Assembly (NCBI RefSeq): GCF_006715305.1
Contig: NZ_VFMY01000001.1
Location: 1 to 64,000, forward strand
Origin: Arthrobacter sp. SLBN-100
GTDB lineage: Bacteria > Actinomycetota > Actinomycetes > Actinomycetales > Micrococcaceae
Reading direction: 5' to 3'
DNA length: 64,000 nucleotides
Position numbers and translations under genes: made by a program. Shown here one piece after another: positions 30,963 to 44,395 of the stretch (position 1 is the stretch's first letter; every line of letters begins with the position of its first letter). Below the pieces are notes generated by a model. The model was not told the DNA's origin. It saw only the letters and a program-made list of their open reading frames with translations, and made no database searches.

Positions 30963-33191
30963 ATGCTCGACGCCGATTTGGCCCACGAACGGGACTATGT
31001 AGCCGGCCTGTATGCCCGGCTGGAGGAGCTCCGCGAGGAAAAGCGCAAGCAGCTCGCGCAGGTCCGGCGGGCAGGGGCTGTGGGTACCATGCAGAACGTT
31101 TCCGAACGTGATGCTTTCGCGGCTTTGTACGAGGACCGCCTGGCTCAGCTGGATGCGGTGGATGACCGGCTGGTGTTCGGCCGTCTGGACCTGGACTCAG
31201 GGGAAGCCCAGTACATCGGGCGCATCGGCCTCACCACCGAGGACCTGCAGCGGCTCATGGTGGACTGGCGCGCGCCCGAAGCCGGGCATTTCTACCAGGC
31301 GACAGCCTTCGACCGGCAGGGCGTCCGCCGCCGCCGCCACCTGATCCTGCAGGGCCGCGACGTCAAGGCCATCGAGGACGATGTCCTCGACGTCGACATG
31401 CTGACGGACGACGAGTCCCTGCAGGGCGAAGGGGCCCTGCTCGCGGCCTTGAACTCCAAGCGCACCGGCCGGATGTCGGACATCGTCAGCACCATCCAGT
31501 CCGAACAGGACCGCATCATCCGGTCCTCCATCTCCGGCGCCGTGGTGGTCCAGGGCGGGCCCGGCACGGGCAAGACCGCTGTGGCGCTGCACCGTGCCGC
31601 GTACCTGCTGTATACCCACCGGGACCGGCTGAAGTCCGCCGGGGTGCTGCTGGTGGGCCCGTCGTCGTCGTTTATGAAGTACATCGAAAGGGTGCTGCCC
31701 TCGTTGGGCGAGACCGGCGTCGTGATGGCCAGCGTGGGCCGCCTGATGCCCGGCATCAACGCCATTCCGGAACCTGATGCCGACGTCGCGGCCATCAAGG
31801 GCCGCCTGGACATGGCCACCGTGGTGGCCAACGCTGTGGCCAACCGCCAGCGCATTCCCGCGGAGAACCGGATCCTGGAGGTGGACGGCCGCAAGCTGGT
31901 GCTGACCCCGCGCCAGGTCCGCCGTGCCCGCGAACGTGCCCGCTCCACCGGCAAGCCGCACAATGAGGCCCGCGTGACGTTCGTCAAGATCCTGCTGCGC
32001 GAACTGACTGAACAGATGACCGAGCTGGTGGAAGAGGGCAATATCGGCAACAACGCCGACCGCTCGTACCTGGCCGAGGATGTCCGCACTGCCCGTGATG
32101 TGCGGATCGCCCTCAACCTGTGCTGGATGCCCATGACGCCCGAGAAGCTGATCTCGGAGCTGTTCAGCAAGCCGGCTGTGCTGGAGTTTTGCACACCGGA
32201 CATGAGCCCGGCTCAGCGGGCCCTGCTGCTGCGCCCGGCCGACGCGCCCTGGACCGAGTCCGATGTCCCGCTGCTGGATGAAGCCGCCGAGCTCCTGGGC
32301 GAGTTGGACCCCGCGGCCGGCCGTGGCCTGGCGCAGCAGGAGCACGACCGCGCCCGTGACCTGGCCAACGCCAGGCAGACGCTGGTCAACATGGAGGCCG
32401 CAGGGGTGGACCCGCTGATGTCTGCTGAGGAGCTGGCCGAGCAGAACCAGGAACAGGATGCGCGGCTGACGGCTGCCGAGCGCGCCACGAGCGACCGCAC
32501 CTGGGCCTTTGGCCACATTGTGGTGGACGAAGCACAGGAACTTTCGCCCATGCAGTGGCGGCTGCTGGTCCGCCGGTGCCCGCTGAAGTCCTTCACCATC
32601 GTGGGGGATATCGCGCAGACGAGTTCCGTGGCCGGGGCCAACTCCTGGCAGGGCGCGCTCGCCCCCATGTTCGGGGACCGCTGGCAGCTGGAGGAACTCA
32701 CCGTCAACTACCGCACCCCGTCCCAGATTGCCGAGGCGGCGGTCCGGATGGCCAACGCAGCAGGGCTCGTGGTGTCCGCGCCCAAGGCCGTGCGGGAAGG
32801 ACGCTGGTCACCCATCATCGATGAGGTGGAGCCGGGCCAGGTGGTCAGCCGCCTGGTGGAGGTCCTGGCCGAAGAACTGGAAGCGCTCGACGGCGGCCTG
32901 CTGGCCGTCATCGCCGACGGTCACCTTCTGCCGGAAGCTACTGCGGCACTGCGCGCCGAGTATGGCCGCCGCATCGGCACCGGTGCCGGCAGCTACGAGC
33001 AGGACATCGTGGTGATCAGCCCCCGTGAAGCCAAGGGCCTGGAGTTCGACGGCGTGGTGGTGCTGGAGCCCGCCACGATGCTGAACCACGAGCACGGCAA
33101 GGTGGGGGACCTGTATGTTGCCATGACCCGCGCCACCCGGCGGCTGCGGCTGATTGCTGCCGAGCCCGTGCCCGCTGGGATCCAGCGCTGA
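30963..33191 (+). CDS. HelD-like UvrD-family ATPase (RNA polymerase recycling)
   Basis: A 742-residue superfamily I protein. An N-terminal coiled coil (about 5-75) is followed by Walker A GGPGTGKTAVALHR (198-211), VDEAQELSPMQW (Walker B), VGDIAQTSS, VNYRTPSQIAEAA and YVAMTRATRRL, the usual UvrD helicase motifs. Length and layout match class II HelD of mycobacteria (about 736 residues), which removes RNA polymerase from stalled complexes rather than unwinding DNA. Rifampicin tolerance through HelR is known for some relatives; it is not shown here. It separates mpg from tyrS. Confidence 0.86.
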   Translation: MLDADLAHERDYVAGLYARLEELREEKRKQLAQVRRAGAVGTMQNVSERDAFAALYEDRLAQLDAVDDRLVFGRLDLDSGEAQYIGRIGLTTEDLQRLMVDWRAPEAGHFYQATAFDRQGVRRRRHLILQGRDVKAIEDDVLDVDMLTDDESLQGEGALLAALNSKRTGRMSDIVSTIQSEQDRIIRSSISGAVVVQGGPGTGKTAVALHRAAYLLYTHRDRLKSAGVLLVGPSSSFMKYIERVLPSLGETGVVMASVGRLMPGINAIPEPDADVAAIKGRLDMATVVANAVANRQRIPAENRILEVDGRKLVLTPRQVRRARERARSTGKPHNEARVTFVKILLRELTEQMTELVEEGNIGNNADRSYLAEDVRTARDVRIALNLCWMPMTPEKLISELFSKPAVLEFCTPDMSPAQRALLLRPADAPWTESDVPLLDEAAELLGELDPAAGRGLAQQEHDRARDLANARQTLVNMEAAGVDPLMSAEELAEQNQEQDARLTAAERATSDRTWAFGHIVVDEAQELSPMQWRLLVRRCPLKSFTIVGDIAQTSSVAGANSWQGALAPMFGDRWQLEELTVNYRTPSQIAEAAVRMANAAGLVVSAPKAVREGRWSPIIDEVEPGQVVSRLVEVLAEELEALDGGLLAVIADGHLLPEATAALRAEYGRRIGTGAGSYEQDIVVISPREAKGLEFDGVVVLEPATMLNHEHGKVGDLYVAMTRATRRLRLIAAEPVPAGIQR

Positions 33192-33269
33192 CCTTTTCTG
33201 TTGGGGTGTCCCGTTTCGGCGTGCGGGCGCCGGTACCTCTGGTCCGGCGCCGGCGCCCGGTAATACTGC

Positions 33270-33275
33270 TAACTT
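33270..33275 (+). promoter_or_regulatory. -10 element TAACTT, predicted leaderless start of tyrS
   Basis: TAACTT ends seven nucleotides before the GTG at 33283. The AGAAGG between them is too close to the start for normal initiation. Confidence 0.4.
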
Positions 33276-33282
33276 AGAAGGC

Positions 33283-34596
33283 GTGCCAGAAATCAACAGC
33301 CTCGAAACGCAACAGAACGACCCCACTTTTGCCAACATCTGGCAGGAACTGAAGTGGCGTGGCCTGGTCCATGTCTCCACCGACGAAGCAGAGCTGGAAA
33401 AGCTCCTCGCCGGTGCACCGGTCACCTACTATTGCGGCTTCGATCCCACCGCGCCGAGCCTACACCTGGGCAACCTGGTCCAGCTGCTCGTGATGCGGCG
33501 GCTGCAGCTGGCCGGCCACAAGCCTCTCGGGCTAGTGGGCGGTTCCACCGGCCTGATCGGTGACCCCCGCCCCACAGCCGAGCGCACCTTGAACACCAAG
33601 GACACTGTGGCGGAGTGGGTGGGCTACCTTCAGGCGCAGGTGAGCCGGTTCCTCAGCTTCGAGGGCGGCAATGCTGCCCGGATGGTCAACAATCTGGACT
33701 GGACGGCGCCGCTGAGCGCCATCGACTTCCTGCGCGAAGTGGGCAAGCACTACCGCGTGGGCACCATGCTGCGCAAGGACGCAGTGGCCTCGCGGCTGAG
33801 CTCTGACGAGGGCATCAGCTACACCGAGTTCAGCTACCAGATCCTCCAGGGCATGGACTACCTCCAGCTGTACCGGGACTACGGCTGCATGCTGCAGACC
33901 GGCGGGTCGGATCAGTGGGGCAACCTCACCAGCGGAACAGAGTTGATCCGCAAGGTGGAGGGCAAGAGCGTCCACGCCCTGGGAACCCCCTTGATCACCA
34001 ATTCGGACGGCACCAAGTTCGGCAAGAGCGAGGGCAACGCCATCTGGCTCGACGCCGGGATGTGCAGCCCGTACGCCTTCTACCAGTTCTGGCTCAACAC
34101 CGCCGATGCTGACGTTGTGGACCGGCTGAAGGTATTCACCTTCCTGACCCGGTCCGAGATCGAAGAAATCGCCAAGGCTGTGGCCGAGCGCCCGTTTGCC
34201 CGTGAAGGCCAGCGGAAGCTTGCTTTCGAAGTGACCTCCCTGGTGCATGGCGTGGAAGCCACCGAAAAGGTGATCGCCGCTTCGGCTGCACTGTTCGGCA
34301 ACGGCGACCTGTCGGCGCTGGACAAGCCGACGCTGCAGGCGGCCACCTCCGAACTTCCCTCCACAACTGTTCAGGTGGACGCGCTGGGGATCGTTGACCT
34401 GCTGGTTGCCTCCGGCCTTTCGGACAGCAAGTCTGCTGCCCGTCGCACGGTTGGTGAGGGCGGAGCCTACGTGAACAACGAGAAGGTGCTGGACCCTGAA
34501 GCTGTGATCCCTGAGTCCGAACTCCTGCACGGGCAGTACCTGCTCCTGCGCAGGGGCAAGAAGAGCCTGGCCACTGTTGAAGTACTGGTTCCCTAG
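33283..34596 (+). CDS. tyrS: Tyrosyl-tRNA synthetase
   Basis: A 437-residue class I enzyme. YYCGFDPTAPSLHLGNLVQL contains the HIGH-equivalent HLGN, and GTKFGKSEGNAIWLD the KFGKS motif; an S4 RNA-binding domain ends the protein (GEGGAYVNNEKVLD). It charges tRNA-Tyr. The GTG at 33283 (MPEINSLETQQND) is used instead of the longer frame from 33154 because homology begins here. It is followed by the rRNA operon promoter. Confidence 0.96.
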   Translation: MPEINSLETQQNDPTFANIWQELKWRGLVHVSTDEAELEKLLAGAPVTYYCGFDPTAPSLHLGNLVQLLVMRRLQLAGHKPLGLVGGSTGLIGDPRPTAERTLNTKDTVAEWVGYLQAQVSRFLSFEGGNAARMVNNLDWTAPLSAIDFLREVGKHYRVGTMLRKDAVASRLSSDEGISYTEFSYQILQGMDYLQLYRDYGCMLQTGGSDQWGNLTSGTELIRKVEGKSVHALGTPLITNSDGTKFGKSEGNAIWLDAGMCSPYAFYQFWLNTADADVVDRLKVFTFLTRSEIEEIAKAVAERPFAREGQRKLAFEVTSLVHGVEATEKVIAASAALFGNGDLSALDKPTLQAATSELPSTTVQVDALGIVDLLVASGLSDSKSAARRTVGEGGAYVNNEKVLDPEAVIPESELLHGQYLLLRRGKKSLATVEVLVP

Positions 34597-34635
34597 CCCA
34601 AAGAAACCTGCTTTGCACGCTCCTCCGCAGGCGAT

Positions 34636-34664
34636 TTGCACGCCCGCGGAGGGGCGTGTATTGT
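34636..34664 (+). promoter_or_regulatory. rRNA operon promoter P1
   Basis: TTGCAC at 34636-34641 and TATTGT at 34659-34664 are separated by exactly 17 bp. Transcription would start near 34671, about 420 nt before 16S. Confidence 0.65.
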
Positions 34665-34812
34665 TTTCTGAGTCGCCACCGCCGAGTGGTGGCAAAACCC
34701 CCAACAAATAAGAAGCAATTCTTGGCTGCGCAAGGCGTGGATTGAAGAAAATGCTTCGTTTTTTGCTGGGCGGATTCATTCCTCCGAGTGAATTCCGGGA
34801 AAACAACCGGAT

Positions 34813-34841
34813 TTGCAAAGTGAAATTGAATCAAATAAGAT
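34813..34841 (+). promoter_or_regulatory. rRNA operon promoter P2
   Basis: TTGCAA at 34813-34818 and TAAGAT at 34836-34841 are again 17 bp apart. The start would be near 34848, about 245 nt before 16S. Confidence 0.6.
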
Positions 34842-34917
34842 TGAAACATCGCAGCGAAGAAATACGGAATAGAAATTCATTGAATGAATTGTTTCGGGAA
34901 TATTCGAATGTGTCTGT

Positions 34918-34937
34918 TGTTTGAGAACTCAATAGTG
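34918..34937 (+). promoter_or_regulatory. boxA-like antitermination/processing element in the rRNA leader
   Basis: TGTTTGAGAACTCAATAGTG is nearly repeated in the 16S-23S spacer at 36975. Conserved elements of this kind precede rRNA genes across actinobacteria and are thought to load Nus antitermination factors. Confidence 0.6.
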
Positions 34938-35092
34938 TGCCAAGTTTGTTGATACCAATTGTTTTATTGATTGGTTGTTTTGGCTGGATCCTTCCGCCCC
35001 TGTGGTGGGGTCTGGTTTTTACAGCTGGTTTCAAATTTTGTGCAGCTTTTTGGTCCCGTTTTCCCGGGGCTGGGGGTTGTGTCTGTTTTACT

Positions 35093-40238
<5,146 letters not shown>

Positions 40239-40463
40239 CACCATTGGCGTGAACGGATTCAAAAGACGTTCACACCAGCCGATGGTAAAAAGAAACAAGA
40301 CTGCTTGCGTCCACTATGTGGTTCCCAAACAACAAAACCAAACCTGGTTTCGTTGCTACGGGAACATAATTGAATAACAACACCACCACTGCATTCATTG
40401 CAGAACATGTTGTAACCACAGTTTTCCCACACCACCCCCCCGGGGTGTGTGACGGGTACAAGG

Positions 40464-40581
40464 GTTACGGCGGTCATAGCGTGGGGGAAACGCCCGGTCC
40501 CATTCCGAACCCGGAAGCTAAGACCCACAGCGCCGATGGTACTGCACCCGGGAGGGTGTGGGAGAGTAGGTCACCGCCGGA
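40464..40581 (+). rRNA. rrf: 5S ribosomal RNA
   Basis: GTTACGGCGGTCATAGCG starts the gene and TAGGTCACCGCCGGAC ends it; these arms pair. CCCATTCCGAACCCGGAAGC is the conserved loop. About 118 nt. It lies about 225 nt after 23S, with no gene in the gap. Confidence 0.96.
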
Positions 40582-40597
40582 CAACCATTAAACGGTC

Positions 40598-40628
40598 GAG
40601 GCCCCAACCAGCACCTGGTTGGGGCCTC
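40598..40628 (+). terminator. rRNA operon terminator
   Basis: GAGGCCCCAACCAG at 40598-40611 pairs with CTGGTTGGGGCCTC at 40615-40628 over a three-base loop, just after 5S. Confidence 0.92.
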
Positions 40629-40681
40629 CCGCATTTAAACAACCAAGGCCAACCCGGGTGAACCCAAAACGCGCCCTCCCA

Positions 40682-40990
40682 CGGCAGCACCGCCGTCGGA
40701 CGTGATGGGGCGTCGGAAGATAAGCCGCAGGACCTGATGGAGCGTCCCGTAAGAGGGCCGCGCCATCATTTTTCCGGCCGACCATTAAGCGCGCTATCAG
40801 CTCCCGCAGAAAATTCGGGAACCTTCCATCAGCTTCTGCACCGAATCCGCCAACCATCCATCACTTTCCGCTTCTCCCAAGGCCAGCCTCCCGCACACCC
40901 CCGCGGCAGCACCGCCTTCGGACGCCTCCTGGAACGGATTGGGCGTTGCTCCAGAATCTGCAGGAGGTGATGGGGCATCGGTGTGAAGAT
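40682..40990. repeat. Gene-free stretch with degenerate GTGATGG repeats in both orientations
   Basis: Forward copies GTGATGGGGCGTCGGAAG (40702), CTGATGGAGCGTCCCGTAAG (40733) and GGTGATGGGGCATCGG (40965); inverted copies around 40820-40839 and 40852-40873. CGGCAGCACCGCC(G/T)TCGGAC occurs at 40682 and again at 40903. No credible gene was found. The inverted copy at 40852 read backwards shares 15 of 20 bases with the 27 kb palindrome arm. Confidence 0.65.
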
Positions 40991-41046
40991 TGCCACGGTG
41001 CCGCCGCTTAGTGCTTGCTCGGTGCTGCCCGGGGAGGCAACTCCAC

Positions 41047-41052
41047 TAGAAT
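41047..41052 (+). promoter_or_regulatory. -10 element TAGAAT of the TPR-repeat gene
   Basis: TAGAAT gives a start near 41059 and a leader of about 108 nt before the ATG at 41167, where AGGAGG precedes the start. Confidence 0.5.
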
Positions 41053-41166
41053 TGATGAAGATGTACGGACTTCGAAGCGCTTGATTTCGGGTTGCGTAGG
41101 AAACGAAACACGGATACGAGCGGCTGCGATTGCGCCAGTGGTCGGCTCACAACAGGAGGAATCCAC

Positions 41167-43107
41167 ATGGCTGAGCACAACGGCGGCAACCGCGGCGGAA
41201 ACGACCGCGGCGGGTTCCGCGGACACAACAACTCCGGCGGCGAGCCCCGAGGATTCCGGTCCCGCACCAACCGCGACAACTCCCAGCCCTCCAGGGGTGC
41301 TACCGGCGGTGGAGAGCGGAAGCCGTTTGGTGACCGCGACAAGAAGCCTTTTGGTGACCGTCCGCGCCGCGACGGCGAGGGTGACCGCGGTTTTGGTGGT
41401 GGGGAGCGGAAGCCGTTTGGTGACCGTGACCGTAAGCCTTACGGCGATCGCGACAACCGGTCCTTTGGTGACCGTCCGCGCCGTGACGGTGAAGGTGACC
41501 GCCGCGGTTTCGGCGGCGGAGAGCGGAAGCCGTTCGGTGACCGCGACAAGAAGCCGTTTGGTGACCGTCCGCGCCGCGAGGGCGAAGGCGACGACCGCCG
41601 CGGTTTCGGTACTGGGGAGCGGAAGCCGTTCGGTGACCGTGACCGTAAGCCTTACGGTGACCGCGACAACCGGTCCTTTGGTGACCGTCCGCGCCGCGAG
41701 GGCGAGGGTGACCGCCGTGGTTTTGGTGGTGGGGAGCGGAAGCCGTTCGGTGACCGTGACCGTAAGCCTTACGGTGACCGCGACAACCGGTCCTTTGGTG
41801 ACCGTCCGCGCCGTGACGGCGAGGGTGACCGCCGCGGTTTCGGCGGCGGAGAAAACCGCAAGCCCTTTGGCGACCGCAGCGACCGTCCCAGCCGTGGCGA
41901 CCGCCAGGAAGAACGTCCCGCCCGCGCACCCCGCAGCTTCGACCGCGGACCGGGTCGCGTTGACAGCCGCGGTGATGCCGGTCCCCGCACCTTCGGTCGG
42001 GACCGCCAGGAAGAGCGCCCGGCACGTGTACCCAACATGCGCGACCTCCGCAGCGCCAATCGCCCGGACCGCGAACGGTCTCCGGAGATCGACGAGGATG
42101 TCACCGGCAAGGAGCTTGACCGCGCAACGCAGCACCAGATCAAAACGCTTGAGGCCAACAACGCGGAGTGGGTCGCCCGCCACCTGGTGATGGCCGGCCG
42201 GCTCATCGACGACGAGCCCGAACTGGCCTTCCAGCACGCGCTGGCCGCCAGCCGGCGCGGCGGCAGGCTTGCTGCTGTCCGCGAAGCCGTAGGCCTCACC
42301 GCCTACGCTGCGGGTCACTATGGCGAGGCGCTTCGGGAATTCCGGACGTACCGCCGGATCAGCGGTTCCAACGTGCACCTGCCCGTAATGGCTGACTGTG
42401 AACGTGGGCTGGGCCGCCCCGACCGTGCACTCGATGTGGTCCGGTCCGAGGAAGCCCAGGACCTGGACGCACCCGGAAAAGTTGAACTTGCCATTGTGGC
42501 AGCGGGCGCACGCACAGACCTTGGCCAGCTGGACGCCGCCGTTGCAGAGCTGGAGATCCAGCAGCTGGACATCAACCGCGCGTTCTCCTACAGCCCCCGG
42601 CTCTTCCGGGCCTATGCGGACGCCCTGGCTGCGGTAGGCCGCACCGCCGAAGCCGAGAAGTGGCAGAAACAGGCCGTTGTGGCCGAAAACGCGCTGGGCC
42701 TGGGTGTTGACGAAGAACCCGACATCATTGACCTTGGTTGGGATGAGGAAGAAGAAGCCCGCGAGGAAGCCGAGCGGCGCCGGCTCCTGGACCGCGCATC
42801 CAGCGCCTCCGGCACGGCCGCAACGGCAGCTGCCGGCGCTGAAGCTCCTGCTGCAACCACAGAAGCTGCAACCACAGAAGCTGCAACCACGGAGGCTGCA
42901 GTCACCCAGGCAGTGGAATCGCCCGCCGTCGAAGAAGCAGTGGACGCAAGCATCGATGACCAGGAAGCGGACTACTTCGTTTCAGACGACGCTGAGTCCG
43001 ATGAGGACTCGGTGGAGCACGACGAACTGGACCACACCGGAGAGGACCTGGCGGACGGGAACGCTCCCGCAGACCACCAGGACCACCAGGATCGCCGGGA
43101 AGACTAA
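41167..43107 (+). CDS. Repeat-rich (RKPFGDR) protein with TPR-like domain
   Basis: A 646-residue protein in three parts. Residues 1-290 are very basic and rich in Gly, Arg and Asp: an RGG-like start (NRGGNDRGGFRGHNNSGG), five units of GERKPFGDRD(K/R)KP(F/Y)GDR and an Arg-rich linker. Residues 300-540 are helical and TPR-like (FQHALAASRRGGRLAAVREA, YAAGHYGEALREFRTYRRI). The tail is acidic and Ala-rich. In gene order it corresponds to mycobacterial Rv1691, which I recall as TPR-like without the repeats. RNA or ribosome binding is a guess from composition and from lying after the rRNA operon. AGGAGG precedes the ATG; HAD and tlyA genes follow. Confidence 0.85.
   Translation: MAEHNGGNRGGNDRGGFRGHNNSGGEPRGFRSRTNRDNSQPSRGATGGGERKPFGDRDKKPFGDRPRRDGEGDRGFGGGERKPFGDRDRKPYGDRDNRSFGDRPRRDGEGDRRGFGGGERKPFGDRDKKPFGDRPRREGEGDDRRGFGTGERKPFGDRDRKPYGDRDNRSFGDRPRREGEGDRRGFGGGERKPFGDRDRKPYGDRDNRSFGDRPRRDGEGDRRGFGGGENRKPFGDRSDRPSRGDRQEERPARAPRSFDRGPGRVDSRGDAGPRTFGRDRQEERPARVPNMRDLRSANRPDRERSPEIDEDVTGKELDRATQHQIKTLEANNAEWVARHLVMAGRLIDDEPELAFQHALAASRRGGRLAAVREAVGLTAYAAGHYGEALREFRTYRRISGSNVHLPVMADCERGLGRPDRALDVVRSEEAQDLDAPGKVELAIVAAGARTDLGQLDAAVAELEIQQLDINRAFSYSPRLFRAYADALAAVGRTAEAEKWQKQAVVAENALGLGVDEEPDIIDLGWDEEEEAREEAERRRLLDRASSASGTAATAAAGAEAPAATTEAATTEAATTEAAVTQAVESPAVEEAVDASIDDQEADYFVSDDAESDEDSVEHDELDHTGEDLADGNAPADHQDHQDRRED
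41311..41850 (+). repeat. Coding tandem repeat, units of 96-117 bp
   Basis: Five units alternate between a short form (GERKPFGDRDKKPFGDRPRR) and a longer form with the extra DRDNRSFGDR segment. Several long units are nearly identical in DNA, so recent duplication or gene conversion is likely, and assemblies may collapse it. Confidence 0.93.
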
Positions 43108-43111
43108 GCGC

Positions 43112-44101
43112 ATGACTGATGCAACCCTGGTCTCCCGTTTCGATGCGCTGCTCGCCGACCTGGACGGGGTGGTGTACGCCGGCCCGCACGCGATCCCCGG
43201 TGCGGTGGAATCACTCCAGCAGCTGGCGGGCCTGGGCGTGGGCCTTGGCTATGTAACAAACAACGCGTCCCGGACCCCGGCACAGGTTGCGGCCCACCTC
43301 CGGGAGCTGGGCGCCCCGGCCGCCGACAACCAGGTGGTCAGCTCGTCCCAGGCCGCCGCCGAGCTGCTCGCCTCCGAGCTGCCCCCGGGTTCCCGGGTGC
43401 TCATTACTGGAAGCCCGGCGCTGGCGCAGGAAATTGAATTGGTGGGCCTGGTACCGGTGTACAGCCAGGACGAGAACCCAGTGGCAGTAGTCCAGGGCTT
43501 CAACCCGGCCATCGGCTGGAACGAACTCGCTGAGGCTGCCTATGTTGTGGCGGCCGGAACCCTGTGGGTGGCCACCAACACGGATATGTCCATCCCGCAG
43601 GCCCGCGGCATCGCACCCGGTAATGGAACCCTGGTGGCCGCAGTCACAGCCGCCACGGGCCGGACGCCCCGCGTTGCAGGGAAACCCGAGGCTCCGCTCT
43701 TCCACTCGGCCGCCAAGCGGCTAGGAGCCGAGCGCCCGCTGGTGGTGGGGGACCGGCTGGACACAGACATCCTGGGCGGCAACAATGCCGGTTTCGCCAC
43801 CGTGGCAGTACTGACCGGCGTCGACACCCGGCAGAGCATCCTCGCTGCCCGCGCCGCCGAACGGCCCGACTACATCATCAGCTCCCTGACCGACCTGTAC
43901 CGCCCGTACCCCGAGGTGACGCACGACGACGGCACCTACACGTGCGGCGAAGCAACGGCCCGCGCAGCCAACGGAGCCGTGGGCATCATTGGCAGCCAGG
44001 ACAACCTCGATTCCTGGCGGGCCGCCTGTGCAGCCTGGTGGGCGGCCACCCCGGACGCCGCGGCGGCGAAGGCACCACAACTGGCCTGGCTGGATCATTA
44101 G
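43112..44101 (+). CDS. HAD-IIA family phosphatase
   Basis: A 329-residue HAD phosphatase: ALLADLDGVVYAGPHAIPGA is motif I (DLDG in place of the usual DxDG Asp-Asp pair), YVTNNASRTP motif II, AGKPEAPLFHSA motif III, and VGDRLDTDILGGNNAG motif IV. The large C2-type cap is typical of NagD/glycerol-3-phosphate phosphatases. Its Mycobacterium counterpart by position, Rv1692, is a glycerol-3-phosphate phosphatase as I recall. About 40 residues after motif IV (YTCGEATARAANGAV) form an extra domain. It lies 4 bp after the TPR gene. Confidence 0.9.
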   Translation: MTDATLVSRFDALLADLDGVVYAGPHAIPGAVESLQQLAGLGVGLGYVTNNASRTPAQVAAHLRELGAPAADNQVVSSSQAAAELLASELPPGSRVLITGSPALAQEIELVGLVPVYSQDENPVAVVQGFNPAIGWNELAEAAYVVAAGTLWVATNTDMSIPQARGIAPGNGTLVAAVTAATGRTPRVAGKPEAPLFHSAAKRLGAERPLVVGDRLDTDILGGNNAGFATVAVLTGVDTRQSILAARAAERPDYIISSLTDLYRPYPEVTHDDGTYTCGEATARAANGAVGIIGSQDNLDSWRAACAAWWAATPDAAAAKAPQLAWLDH

Positions 44102-44104
44102 ACT
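44099..44104 (+). promoter_or_regulatory. -10 element TAGACT, predicted leaderless start
   Basis: TAGACT overlaps the HAD stop codon and ends six nucleotides before the ATG at 44111. No Shine-Dalgarno sequence lies between. Confidence 0.45.
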
Positions 44105-44110
44105 GGTTGA

Positions 44111-44395
44111 ATGACTGAGCTGAGCACGCCTGACGAATCAGCAGCAGCCCAGCCCTCCCCGGACTGGCCGCTGGACAGCCAACCCGCGGTGACCGACCAG
44201 CTGGTCCAACAGGCCCTGGCACCCCTGGATGCATTGCCTGGGGTTCCTGTGGCAGAGCACGAAGCGGTGTATGACGCACTTCATGACGAATTGCGGACCG
44301 CCCTGGATTCGGATCCCACGATCAGCGATCCCACGATCGGCGATCCCACGATCGGCGACCCCACGATCGGCGACCCCTCGGACGGTGGCGCCTGA
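44111..44395 (+). CDS. Small acidic protein between HAD and tlyA (Rv1693 position)
   Basis: A 94-residue acidic protein. Residues 35-65 (LVQQALAPLDALPGVPVAEH and VYDALHDELRTAL) form an amphipathic helical region likely to be the conserved core. Then four units of DPTI(S/G), each 15 bp, end in DPSDGGA. Its stop overlaps the tlyA start as TGATG. Function unknown. Its presence at this position in mycobacteria (Rv1693 as I recall) supports it as a real gene. Confidence 0.8.
   Translation: MTELSTPDESAAAQPSPDWPLDSQPAVTDQLVQQALAPLDALPGVPVAEHEAVYDALHDELRTALDSDPTISDPTIGDPTIGDPTIGDPSDGGA
44312..44371 (+). repeat. Four 15-bp in-frame units (DPTIG)
   Basis: Units of GATCCCACGATCGGC with two variant bases. 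Each encodes DPTI plus Ser or Gly and Asp. Frame is kept. Confidence 0.93.

Larger units (their letters stand above)
34671..35092 (+). other. rRNA operon leader region, AT-rich, no gene
   Basis: This stretch between tyrS and 16S holds no convincing gene. It is much richer in A and T than its surroundings (about 34735-34990). It contains promoter P2, a perfect palindrome AATTCATT-G-AATGAATT at 34874-34890 and the boxA-like element at 34918. The 60-codon frame at 34742 is judged spurious. Confidence 0.75.

Noticed and set aside
34742..34924. 60-codon frame in the rRNA leader
   Set aside because: AT-rich leader DNA containing promoter P2 and a palindrome; no ribosome binding site or conserved look.
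40582..41046. Integrated element at the rRNA terminator
   Set aside because: No integrase, transposase or attachment-like direct repeat; only degenerate short repeats.
41311..41850. CRISPR-like alternating repeat array
   Set aside because: Units are in frame, encode GERKPFGDR-type peptides and lack spacers of unique sequence.
41008..42378. 456-codon minus-strand frame with repeats opposite the TPR gene
   Set aside because: Its repeats are the complement of the RKPFGDR coding repeats; no start signal or family match.
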